A DNA stretch of 44,470 nucleotides from JBDLID01 sp039715055. Its GTDB lineage: Bacteria > Desulfobacterota > Desulfobulbia > Desulfobulbales > Desulfocapsaceae. Made by a program: the position numbers and the translations under genes. Position 1 is the first letter of the stretch; each line of letters begins with the position of its first letter. The notes beneath the pieces are model-generated. The model did no database searches. It saw only the letters and a program-made list of their open reading frames with translations, and was not told where the DNA came from. The stretch covers positions 1 to 44,470 of the forward strand of contig JBDLID010000007.1 in assembly GCA_039715055.1 (NCBI GenBank), read 5' to 3'. Positions 25,693 through 33,811 of this stretch are shown piece by piece.

Positions 25693-27021
25693 ATGAAGAG
25701 TATGTTGTCAAAACTAATTCCTTTCCTGATCATGGCATCCTTTCTCGCTACAGGATGTACAACGGAAAGCACCACCACCGATGCAGCCAAAACTGCCAAA
25801 CCGGCTGCTGCCAAGACTGAAGCCAAAAAGGAGACAGTCTACAAGGGCAAGGTGGTTCAGAAATCAAACAAGAATAAACTCATTGTCATGCTGGTTGGCA
25901 AGGGTGACAAAGCCAAAAAAGTCAGAATCAAATTTGACGATAAAACCACCGGCGCCCAGCACGCCACTCCGCCCCACGCCGCAATCATCAAGTATGAGAT
26001 GAGAAACGGCGAACCATGGGCCGTGGTTATCAAGCCCAAGCTTGCCAAGCTTCCCAAAGGCGTCACCGAGATCAAGACAGAGGCCATGGAAGAGATGATT
26101 TACAGTGGTGGAAAAAAATTCACCCTGATTGACTCCCGTCCCGGCAAAAGATACGCTGCCTCCTTTATTCCCACTGCGATCTCCATTCCGGTTCCCAAAT
26201 TCAAGGAGCTTGCTCCCCAAAAGCTGCCCAAAGACAAAGACGCCCCCCTGGTCTTTTACTGCGGAGGGCCCACCTGAGGCATGTCAACCAAATCCGCCGG
26301 TCTGGCGAAGAAAATGGGTTACAAAAATGTTCAGGTTTACCTCGACGGCGAGCCCGCCTGGAAGAAGGAAGGGCTTCCGACCTATGCATCCAACAAGTTC
26401 GTCAAGGAAGGAAACATCGTCCTTGTCGATCTGCGCTCCACTGACAAATCAAAAAAGGGCCGTATTGCCCGCTCCGTATCTATTCCCTACGACAACCTGG
26501 AGGGTCGCTACAAGGATCTGCCTAAAAAGGCTGACATCGTTGTCTACAGCGCCGATACTGAGGTAGCTACCGACGCCATTGATGACCTCCGTGACGAAGG
26601 CTTCAAGAAGGTCGTCATGGTCAAGGGCAACCTCAAGGGTTGGACAAAGTCCGGTGGTAAACTGGTTACCACTCCCATGGTCACCGATGTTGTCTGGGTA
26701 CGTAAGCTCGCCAAAGGCGAAGTTTCCGGCAAGGACTTCAAGGCTGCCCTTTCCGGTAAGGCCGCTGACGCAGTAATCCTAGACGTCCGCACCGCTGACG
26801 AGGTCAGTGAAGGCAAGTTCAAGAATGTCATCACCATTCCCGTTGACCAGATCGGCGCCCGGATGTCTGAGCTGCCCAAGGACAAGAAAATATATGTCCA
26901 CTGCACCACCGGCGCCCGCGCTGATATGGCTGCTCAGGAGCTGAAAGAAAAAGGCTACAAAGCCTTCTACTATGTTGCCGATATCAAGTGTAAGGGCAGC
27001 GACTGTACCATCTCCGATTAA
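25693..27021 (+). CDS. Triple-rhodanese lipoprotein, selenoprotein read through UGA at codon 195
   Basis: The frame runs from ATG 25693 (ribosome binding site AAGGAGG) to TAA at 27019, 442 residues, with one in-frame TGA at 26275-26277. The lipobox LATGC (Cys22) makes it an exported lipoprotein. After a Lys/Ala linker and a small beta-rich region (about 48-115) come three rhodanese domains. Domain 1 (about 125-225) carries FYCGGPT-U-GMSTKSA: Cys190 at the usual loop start and Sec195, where related proteins, from memory, have Cys (CxGPxC). Domain 2 (about 235-330) has no Cys in its loop (YSADTEVA) and looks inactive. Domain 3 (about 335-435) has Cys404 in HCTTGARAD. It probably transfers or binds sulfane sulfur outside the cytoplasm. 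A split gene is unlikely because the frame and domain 1 continue unbroken across the UGA. Confidence 0.88.
26275..26320 (+). promoter_or_regulatory. SECIS-like hairpin after UGA 26275-26277
   Basis: Twenty-one bases after the UGA a four-pair G/C stem, CGCC (26295-26298) with GGCG (26304-26307), closes the loop GGTCT (26299-26303). Outer bases AACC (26286-26289) and GGTT (26317-26320) can pair across an asymmetric internal loop. The loop is identical to that of the hairpin at 2625-2641. The stem is weaker than the first, but spacing and loop fit bacterial SECIS elements. Confidence 0.7.
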
Positions 27022-27097
27022 GCGATCGATTCCAGTCCTGTTGAAGGACTGATCGTTTAACACATGCCCGGCTGTCTGTTGTTCGCCGGTGACTTCC

Positions 27098-27139
27098 AAA
27101 GGGAAGGGGTATGACCACATACCCCTTCCCTTTTTTTTT
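27098..27139 (+). terminator. Rho-independent terminator after the rhodanese gene
   Basis: Perfect 16-base arms (27098-27113 and 27118-27133) around loop ACCA, core GGGAAGGGGTATG, followed by a T-run. Confidence 0.95.
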
Positions 27140-27219
27140 ATTTCAGAGTAAAAGAGGTGCGCTTTTAGCCGTAGTTTTGAAACTTTTGCAACCAACTCAC
27201 CAGCCAAGGAGCTAGTCCG

Positions 27220-28902
27220 ATGTCCACTGACGATAAGAAGATCATCTACTCGATGATCAAGGTCTCCAAATTTTACGACAACAACCCTATCCTAAAAGAT
27301 ATCTCTCTGTCTTATTTTTATGGCGCCAAAATTGGCGTGCTCGGTCTTAACGGGGCTGGTAAAAGTACTCTCCTGCGAATCCTTGCCGGTATCGACACTG
27401 AGTTTAATGGCGAGACCGTTCTCTCCCCTGGGCTCACTGTTGATTACCTGGACCAGGAACCCGCGCTTGACCCGACGAAATCGGTTCGTCAGATTGTCGA
27501 GGAAGGTGTCCAGTCCACCGTTGACCTGATTGAGGAGTTCAACACGATCAATGAAAAATTTGCAGAACCGATGAACGACGATGAGATGCAGGACCTCATC
27601 GAACGCCAGGGTGAGGTTCAGGACAAGCTTGACGCCCTGGATGCCTGGGACCTCGACTCCAAACTGGAAATGGCCATGGATGCCCTGCGCTGCCCGCCAG
27701 CGGATACGAAGTGCGGCATCCTCTCCGGGGGTGAGCAGAGGCGTGTGGCTCTGTGCAGGATCCTCCTCAAGCAGCCGGACATCCTTCTTCTTGACGAGCC
27801 CACCAACCACCTCGATGCCGAATCTGTTGCCTGGCTTGAGCACCACCTCCAGCGCTACGAGGGGACCATTATCGCCGTAACCCATGACCGCTATTTTCTC
27901 GACAACGTCGCCGGCTGGATTCTGGAGCTGGACCGGGGCCGTGGTATTCCCTGGAAAGGCAATTATTCCTCATGGCTCGAGCAGAAGGAAAAACGCCTTG
28001 CCAAGGAGGAAAAGCAGGAATCCGACCGAAGACGCACCCTGCAGCGCGAACTTGAGTGGATAAACATGTCTGCCAAGGGGAAACGCTCCAAGTCCAAGGC
28101 AAGGATCAGCGCCTATGAAAAACTGCTCGACCAGGAGAGTGAACAGCTTGACCGGGAGCTGCAGATCTTCATCCCGCCCGGACCTCGTCTCGGCAAGGTG
28201 GTGATCGATGCCTCCAATATCCAGAAGAGCTTTGATGATCGACTGCTGGTTGAAGATATGAATTTCCAACTCCCTGCCGGAGGCATTGTCGGCGTAATCG
28301 GTCCAAACGGTGCCGGTAAATCGACGCTTTTTAAAATGATCACCGGTCAGGATGAGCCCGATTCCGGATCCATCCGCCTGGGTGATACAGTCAAACTCTC
28401 CTACGTTGACCAGAGCCGTGACGCACTTGACCCGGAACAGAATATCTGGGAGGCCATCTCTGAGGGCCAGGAGACCGTCTGGCTCGGTACCCGTGAGGTT
28501 AACTCACGGGCCTATGTGGCCCGGTTCAATTTTTCAGGAGCCGCTCAGCAGAAAAAAGTCGGTCTTCTCTCCGGTGGTCAGCGTAACCGTGTCCACATGG
28601 CGCGGATGCTCAAGGAAGGCGGCAACGTCCTGCTCCTTGATGAGCCGACCAACGATCTCGATGTCAACACCTTGAGGGCTCTTGAGGAGGCGTTGATCAA
28701 CTTCGGCGGCTGTGCAGTTGTTATCAGTCATGATCGATGGTTCCTTGACCGAATTGCTACCCATATCCTTGCCTTTGAAGGCGATTCCCAGGTGGTCTGG
28801 TTCGAAGGAAATTACTCTGATTATGAAAAGGACCGCAAGGCAAGACTTGGTGCAGAGGCGGATCAGCCTCATCGTATCAAGTACAGGCAGCTGACCAGGT
28901 AA
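27220..28902 (+). CDS. ettA: ABC-F ATPase, energy-dependent translational throttle protein
   Basis: The protein has 560 residues with two ATP-binding cassettes and no membrane segments, the EttA type of ABC-F protein that binds the ribosomal E site and gates translation according to ATP/ADP. Cassette 1: Walker A GLNGAGKST, signature LSGGEQRR, Walker B ILLLDEPTNHLD. The charged arm and P-site linker region (about 240-320, KEKRLAKEEKQESDRRRTLQ) follows. Cassette 2: GPNGAGKST, LSGGQRNR, VLLLDEPTNDLD. AAGGAG precedes the ATG. The gene is flanked by terminators on both sides and stands alone. Confidence 0.95.
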   Translation: MSTDDKKIIYSMIKVSKFYDNNPILKDISLSYFYGAKIGVLGLNGAGKSTLLRILAGIDTEFNGETVLSPGLTVDYLDQEPALDPTKSVRQIVEEGVQSTVDLIEEFNTINEKFAEPMNDDEMQDLIERQGEVQDKLDALDAWDLDSKLEMAMDALRCPPADTKCGILSGGEQRRVALCRILLKQPDILLLDEPTNHLDAESVAWLEHHLQRYEGTIIAVTHDRYFLDNVAGWILELDRGRGIPWKGNYSSWLEQKEKRLAKEEKQESDRRRTLQRELEWINMSAKGKRSKSKARISAYEKLLDQESEQLDRELQIFIPPGPRLGKVVIDASNIQKSFDDRLLVEDMNFQLPAGGIVGVIGPNGAGKSTLFKMITGQDEPDSGSIRLGDTVKLSYVDQSRDALDPEQNIWEAISEGQETVWLGTREVNSRAYVARFNFSGAAQQKKVGLLSGGQRNRVHMARMLKEGGNVLLLDEPTNDLDVNTLRALEEALINFGGCAVVISHDRWFLDRIATHILAFEGDSQVVWFEGNYSDYEKDRKARLGAEADQPHRIKYRQLTR

Positions 28903-28961
28903 AAATTAGACGCTGAGTAAATATTCGGACCTGAAGGACCAGGTTTTAACTGACTGAATAA

Positions 28962-28997
28962 AAAAACCGCTGCGTGGGAGACTGGGCAGCGGTTTTT
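28962..28997 (+). terminator. Rho-independent terminator after ettA
   Basis: Perfect 12-base arms AAAAACCGCTGC (28962-28973) and its complement (28986-28997) with a T-run at the 3' end. Confidence 0.9.
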
Positions 28998-29066
28998 GTC
29001 TTCTGAAGGATAACCCGCATTTCTCACCAGGATTGTAGTAAAAAATACGGGCTGAAACGAAAAAAT

Positions 29067-29390
29067 TCAGATGGAGTTCAGCTCATCGATCAGCGTCTTC
29101 AGGAGGGGAAGCTTATCATTGACCTTACCGGTGGAGCCGGCCCGGCAGTCGGTCTCAATTTCACTGACAAGTTCACGGATTCCCTCAATTCCAAGACTGG
29201 CTGCCGCACCCTTTATCGAATGGGCCGCTGCACCGGCCGCCTTGAAATCATCTTCCCTGACTGCCTTGGTTATTTTTGCAAAATCAGAGGTAGATGAATC
29301 CCGAAAGATGTCGATCAACTCGTCAAGCAGTTCCTTGTCGCCGGCTGCCTGCTCAAGCGCAAAATCCATGTTCCATTTCAACTCACCCAT
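29067..29390 (-). CDS. Histidine phosphotransfer (HPt) domain protein
   Basis: The protein has 107 residues, a single HPt domain. The phospho-acceptor is His57 in AAHSIKGAAASLG. It would shuttle phosphate between a hybrid kinase and a response regulator in the cytoplasm. GAGGAG lies ahead of the ATG. No kinase or regulator gene is adjacent, so partners are elsewhere. Confidence 0.92.
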   Translation of the reverse strand: MGELKWNMDFALEQAAGDKELLDELIDIFRDSSTSDFAKITKAVREDDFKAAGAAAHSIKGAAASLGIEGIRELVSEIETDCRAGSTGKVNDKLPLLKTLIDELNSI

Positions 29391-29516
29391 GCCGCTCCTC
29401 TGTGAAAAACTTTCTTCGATTCCAAAATGTTAATCAAACAGACTGGTTAAATAGTATCACAGTAAATTGACCTTTGGCAAATCAATGCTGAAACTCATTG
29501 GCTGATTTTTTCGGTG

Positions 29517-30161
29517 TCATCCAGGTTTCCTGCTCTGTGCAAGACACCTTAAAATTTCACTCTCCGCAACGGCTCCGTGTCTAAAAATCACAGGCCTGTC
29601 ATTGTGGCAACCGACAATTGTTGACGGTTGCCCGCCAGCTGTTGTTCCACCGTCAACAATATAATCCAGACCGGTTGGGAACTGTTCAGCGACTTCTTCA
29701 GGAGACACTGCCGGACTGTACCCGGATCGGTTTCCACTTGTCGCCGTAACCGGTATCCCGGCGAGTCTAACAAAATCGGCGGCAACAGGGTTGGAGGAGA
29801 TCCTTACTCCCAGTGTTGAGGTTCCGGCGGTGAGCAGAGGCGAAAGCTCAGGCCGGCTGTCAAAAACAAGAGTCAAAGGACCGGGCCAGAATTCAGCAAT
29901 CAATGGGAGATAACAGGAAGGGACCGATGTGACAAGCTCGGCAAGTTTCTGCTGGTCATCAACCAGGACCAGAATCGGCTTGGACTGGTGACGGCCCTTG
30001 AGCCGATAGAGCTTTTCCAAAGCACGCTCATTTCCGGGGTCAACGGCCAGACCGTAAAAGGTCTCGGTGGGAAAGGCGATGACACCGCCTCTGCGAAGAA
30101 GTTCCACCGCCTGCTCCAATCCAGGGTCAGGCGGTGGAGAGAATTTTGGGTCAGGAACCAA
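29517..30161 (-). CDS. Threonylcarbamoyl-AMP synthase family protein (Sua5/YciO/YrdC, TsaC-like)
   Basis: The protein has about 214 residues. The YrdC domain is clear: RRGGVIAFPTETFYGLAVD, RLKGRHQSKPILVLV, FWPGPLTLVF, LGVRISSNPVA and TATSGNRSG. It would make threonylcarbamoyl-AMP from Thr, bicarbonate and ATP for the t6A37 modification of ANN-decoding tRNAs. There is no C-terminal Sua5 domain, so it is the short TsaC form. The start is uncertain: no ATG is suitably placed, and I chose the TTG at 30159-30161, which overlaps the purD-purE stop by 11 bases and lies just after AGG. It is translationally coupled to that gene. Confidence 0.88.
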   Translation of the reverse strand: MVPDPKFSPPPDPGLEQAVELLRRGGVIAFPTETFYGLAVDPGNERALEKLYRLKGRHQSKPILVLVDDQQKLAELVTSVPSCYLPLIAEFWPGPLTLVFDSRPELSPLLTAGTSTLGVRISSNPVAADFVRLAGIPVTATSGNRSGYSPAVSPEEVAEQFPTGLDYIVDGGTTAGGQPSTIVGCHNDRPVIFRHGAVAESEILRCLAQSRKPG

Positions 30162-31929
30162 TTTTTCTTGCCTTCTCTTCAACCTGACGAGCCATCTCTT
30201 TTTTGAATTCGTCAAGTTTCGCGGCCAGTTGCCTGTTTTCAAGGGCAAGAATTCGTACAGCAAGCACCCCTGCATTTTTAGCACCGGCCTTGCCAATGGC
30301 CATGGTTGCCACAGGAATCCCAGGTGGCATCATCACAGTGGCAAGCAGGGCATCCATGCCCTTCAGGGACGAGGCATCAAGAGGAACACCGATCACAGGC
30401 AGATTTGTGTGGGCGGCCAGTACACCGGCCAGATGGGCTGCCATTCCAGCGCCTGCAATGATCACCTTGAGACCACGCTCTGCTGCAGTTGATGCCCACT
30501 CGGCAGCACGATCCGGGGTCCGGTGGGCTGAGGCGATGGTCATCTCATAATCAACTCCCATGGATTTAAGAAAATCGGCCGCAGCCTGCATGGCAGGAAG
30601 ATCAGAATCAGATCCCATGACAATACCGACCCGGCCGTTGCTCTCTTTTCCAGCACTTAATTTATTCATGGCCTTGGCACCGATATCTCTACGGCTGTAA
30701 CAACCGGTCCAGCTGACGCAGTCAACGGCCTTGTACGCCTGTGCAATGGCCGTCTTGAGATTTTTACCCACAGCGGTAACACCCAGAACCCTGCCACCGG
30801 CTGTGGCGATCCGGTTATTCCTCATGGCTGTTCCGGCATGGAAGACCTTGACACCGGCCACTTTTGAGGCTTTGGTCAGTCCATTAATCACCTTACCGGT
30901 CTCATAACTTCCGGGATACCCCCCTGAGGACATGACCACGCAGACTGTCGGCCTGGGGTCAATCTTCATCTCGACCTCATTGAGCCTGCCGTCAATAGCC
31001 GCCTCAAAAATATCAACAACATCGCTTTTGAGACGCATGAGCAGCGGCTGCGCTTCGGGATCGCCAAATCGACAGTTGAACTCCAGGACATCAATGCGGT
31101 CCCCGTCGATCATCAACCCGGCATAGAGCATGCCTTTGTACGGCCGTCCCTCCCTGGCCATTCCCCTGAGGGTTGGCAGCATCACTTTCTTCATGACCCA
31201 GTCGGCGACCTCTGCAGTCACCAGGGGTGCTGGAGAATAGGCTCCCATTCCACCGGTATTGGGGCCCTTATCACCCTCGTATACCGCCTTGTGATCCTGA
31301 GAACTGGGCAGCGGCAGGACAGTTTTGCCGTCAGTAAATGCAATGAATGAAGCCTCCTCACCGGTGAGACATCTCTCGATGACCACACTATCTCCCGCCT
31401 CGCCAAAGGCTTTATCGGCCATGATCAGGTCAACGGCCCTCTTTGCCTCATCAACGGTCTGTGCGACAATAACACCCTTGCCGGCAGCGAGACCGTCAGC
31501 CTTGACGACGATTGGAGCACCGACCTTGTCCAGGTACTTTTTGGCCTTTTTTCGCTCGGTGAACACCTTGAATTTGGCCGAGGGGATTCTGTACTTTTTC
31601 ATGAACTCCTTGGTAAAAACCTTGGAGCCCTCCAGAATGGCAGCATCTCCGCTCGGTCCGAAGATACGAAGCCCCTTCTCTTCAAACAAATCAACAATGC
31701 CCGCAGTCAGTGAAGATTCGGGTCCGACCACGGTGAGATCAATCTTCTCCTTGACTGCAAACGAAACAAGGGCGTCAACATCGGTGGCGGAAATATCAAC
31801 ACACTCAGCCATACGCCTCATACCGGCATTTCCAGGTGCGCAGTAAACCTTGTCCACCTTTTTACTCTGTGCAATCTTCCACACCAGGGCATGCTCACGC
31901 CCTCCGGAACCTACAACCAGTACTTTCAT
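30151..31929 (-). CDS. purD-purE: PurD-PurE fusion: phosphoribosylamine-glycine ligase and N5-CAIR mutase
   Basis: The protein has 592 residues and is two purine-synthesis enzymes in one chain. Residues 1 to about 425 are PurD (GAR synthetase): VVGSGGREHAL, APGNAG, VVKADGLAAGKGV, GPNTGGMGAYSP and VLEFNCRFGDPE, ending at SRRDIGAKAM. After a short linker (NKLSAGKESNG), the rest is PurE class I: VGIVMGSDSDLPAM, SAHRTPD, AGAGMAAHLAGV and a complete C-terminus. The two act at steps two and six of the pathway, so the fusion joins non-consecutive reactions. The ATG at 31929 has GAGGAG upstream. No frame break is visible between the halves. Confidence 0.93.
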   Translation of the reverse strand: MKVLVVGSGGREHALVWKIAQSKKVDKVYCAPGNAGMRRMAECVDISATDVDALVSFAVKEKIDLTVVGPESSLTAGIVDLFEEKGLRIFGPSGDAAILEGSKVFTKEFMKKYRIPSAKFKVFTERKKAKKYLDKVGAPIVVKADGLAAGKGVIVAQTVDEAKRAVDLIMADKAFGEAGDSVVIERCLTGEEASFIAFTDGKTVLPLPSSQDHKAVYEGDKGPNTGGMGAYSPAPLVTAEVADWVMKKVMLPTLRGMAREGRPYKGMLYAGLMIDGDRIDVLEFNCRFGDPEAQPLLMRLKSDVVDIFEAAIDGRLNEVEMKIDPRPTVCVVMSSGGYPGSYETGKVINGLTKASKVAGVKVFHAGTAMRNNRIATAGGRVLGVTAVGKNLKTAIAQAYKAVDCVSWTGCYSRRDIGAKAMNKLSAGKESNGRVGIVMGSDSDLPAMQAAADFLKSMGVDYEMTIASAHRTPDRAAEWASTAAERGLKVIIAGAGMAAHLAGVLAAHTNLPVIGVPLDASSLKGMDALLATVMMPPGIPVATMAIGKAGAKNAGVLAVRILALENRQLAAKLDEFKKEMARQVEEKARKIGS

Positions 31930-32209
31930 CAAATTTTCTCCTCTGTTCAGGATAATTAACTTATGGGTGTCTTAAAAAAATTCGGAGCCTACACTTACCT
32001 CGTTCCAAATCACGACATGAGAAAAATTTCACAACAGGTGTTTCCAAAAAAAATGTTTTGGGGGGTAAATAGTTAATATCGGAGTCTCCCTGCAGTCGTT
32101 TGCCCTGAGGACGAATTGCTCAGCTGACTACACAATGCTCCAAACAAAAAATTTCGCAACTCTTTAAGCTACCTTCAGTGTCTTTACAAATTTTGTTTAA
32201 ACTCAACTC

Positions 32210-32343
32210 TGTAACTGTTTAGCAGGTAAGCGAGCTTGCGAGACTCCGGTGCTTCAAATTCGTTCATTTATGGCTTCGAAGCATACCAGTGTTATTGGAG
32301 AAGGCCTAAACAGACGTAGTTGAAGTGCTGCTGAACAGTTACA
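32210..32343. repeat. 134-base element with inverted terminal repeats
   Basis: TGTAACTGTTTAGCAG at the left end and its complement with one mismatch at the right end (32328-32343) bound an insert with internal palindromes (GCTTCGAAGC). The left end resembles 11080-11117. It has no coding capacity and looks like a small non-autonomous or REP/MITE-like element. It lies in the 624-base gap 31930-32553, which otherwise holds only the promoter/operator at 32425-32476. Confidence 0.55.
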
Positions 32344-32424
32344 AAATTTCTCTCATAACAAAGAGTTTGGCCGAAAAGATGATTTTTTATGGTCGCCTAA
32401 AAAACAGACTACAATATTACATTA

Positions 32425-32476
32425 TTGACATTGACAAATCCAGTCGAATGGATATATATGAGTGAGTGGTCATTCA
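32425..32476 (+). promoter_or_regulatory. Promoter and FadR-like operator of the tetR gene
   Basis: Two overlapping-class -35 candidates TTGACA (32425-32430 and 32431-32436) and a -10 TATATA (32453-32458; 16-base spacer from the second). Directly after lies the near-palindrome TGAGTGAGTGGTCATTCA (32459-32476). It matches 15 of 18 positions of TGAATGAMTANTCATTCA, the site I recall for the TetR-type FadR of Bacillus subtilis. Its place at the transcription start suggests autorepression. Confidence 0.6.
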
Positions 32477-32553
32477 TGCCCGGCCAGATTTTGCTCCGTC
32501 AAAATTCCAAGGTAAAATCAATAACAAGAGTCATATTCACTTAGTCAGAATTA

Positions 32554-33141
32554 ATGAAATCCGCCAACAAACATACCAAAATTCTTACCGCCGCAACCAA
32601 AGTTTTTGCCAAGAAGGGATTTTTCAATGCCAGAATATCCGATATTGCCAAAGAAGCCAAGGTTGCTGATGGTACTATTTACCTCTATTTCAATAATAAA
32701 TTTGATATTCTTATCTCAGTCTTTGAAGAAGAGATCGGAAGCCTGATTGAACAGGTTAAAAAGCTCATCGCCGCAGAAGATGATCCGCAGAAGATGCTGG
32801 AGATTTTTGCCACCAAGCATCTCACGGTGATGAAAAAGAACAAAAATCTTGCCGAAGTTATCCAGATTGAGTTGCGTCAGTCGACAAAACTCATCAAAGA
32901 GTATCGCAACAACAAGTTCAGCGAGTACATCAATATTATCTCCACAATCATCAAAACCGGGCAGGAAAAAGGCGTCTACCGGAAAGATATCAGACCGGGT
33001 ATTGCCAAAAGAGCGTTTTTTGGAGCCCTTGATGAAATTTCCAGGGTCTGGACCCTGTCACTGGACACGGAATACGGAGTGGAAGAGACGAGTCGTCAGA
33101 TCATTGACATCTTTATGATGGGGATGCTGACCTCCAGATAA
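32554..33141 (+). CDS. TetR family transcriptional regulator (FadR-like)
   Basis: The protein has 195 residues. The N-terminal helix-turn-helix is typical: ILTAATKVFAKKGFFNARIS, DIAKEAKVADGTIYLYFNNK. The C-terminal domain (about 75-195) resembles the TetR group that senses long-chain acyl-CoA (FFGALDEISRVWTLS). Together with the operator-like site at 32459-32476, this suggests control of fatty-acid breakdown, but no such genes are adjacent, so targets would be elsewhere. Confidence 0.9.
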   Translation: MKSANKHTKILTAATKVFAKKGFFNARISDIAKEAKVADGTIYLYFNNKFDILISVFEEEIGSLIEQVKKLIAAEDDPQKMLEIFATKHLTVMKKNKNLAEVIQIELRQSTKLIKEYRNNKFSEYINIISTIIKTGQEKGVYRKDIRPGIAKRAFFGALDEISRVWTLSLDTEYGVEETSRQIIDIFMMGMLTSR

Positions 33142-33241
33142 CAGTTGCAGGATAACTGTCGAGCCCCTCTCAACCCGCTGCAGACAGAATAAGTCCTCTC
33201 ACGGCGGGTCAGACGTGAGAGAACTCTTACTCAACTGTATT

Positions 33242-33727
33242 TCAGGAAAAATCGGACGAGCTGATATTGACGACCTCAAACTCCCTGACACCCCCCGGAG
33301 TTTTAGCCAAAACCTCATCACCGATCTCCTTGCCAAGCATTGATCGGCCAAGAGGCGAAAGAACAGAAATTGATCCGTCTTTAACGTCTGCCTCCTCCGG
33401 ACCGAGAAGCTGATAGGTAATCTCCTCATCAGTATCCATGTCCAGCAACTCCACCACCGTACCAAACACCGCCTTTTGGGTGGGTACACTGCAGCAATCA
33501 ATGACCTCGCTGCGACCGAGCTTGTCCTTGAGCTCCATAATCCGCCCCTCGATATGCCCCTGCCGCTCTTTGGCGGCATGATATTCGGCATTCTCCTTAA
33601 GGTCGCCGTGCTCCCTGGCCACTTCAATAGCCTTGACAACATCGTAGCGTTCAACCTTCTCCAGACGTCCCAGCTCTTTCTTGAGCCGTTGATGTCCCCT
33701 GGTAGACATTGGAATTCGCTCTACCAT
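33242..33727 (-). CDS. greA: Transcription elongation factor GreA
   Basis: The protein has 161 residues, the usual GreA length. The N-terminal coiled coil has GHQRLKKELGRLEK and REHGDLKENAEYHAAKERQ; the acidic tip (DLKENAEY) enters the RNA polymerase secondary channel and stimulates cleavage of backtracked RNA. The C-terminal FKBP-like domain ends in LSPLGRSMLGKEIGDEV. The ATG at 33727 follows GGAGG; longer in-frame starts do not. Confidence 0.95.
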   Translation of the reverse strand: MVERIPMSTRGHQRLKKELGRLEKVERYDVVKAIEVAREHGDLKENAEYHAAKERQGHIEGRIMELKDKLGRSEVIDCCSVPTQKAVFGTVVELLDMDTDEEITYQLLGPEEADVKDGSISVLSPLGRSMLGKEIGDEVLAKTPGGVREFEVVNISSSDFS

Positions 33728-33811
33728 TTCTTCCTCCACAATATGCAATAAAAAAAACCTGCAGCCGACCATGCATCGACTACAGGACCATGATTAATCC
33801 GTAAAATGAAC

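Noticed and set aside
25632..25820. 62-residue frame starting in the rhodanese leader
   Set aside because: It overlaps the real start in another frame and has no ribosome binding site of its own. A leader peptide cannot be excluded, but nothing supports one.
26281..27021. Separate gene starting at the ATG right after the UGA in the rhodanese region
   Set aside because: It would start in the middle of rhodanese domain 1, has no properly spaced ribosome binding site, and leaves the upstream part ending at the catalytic loop. Read-through with Sec explains all of this.
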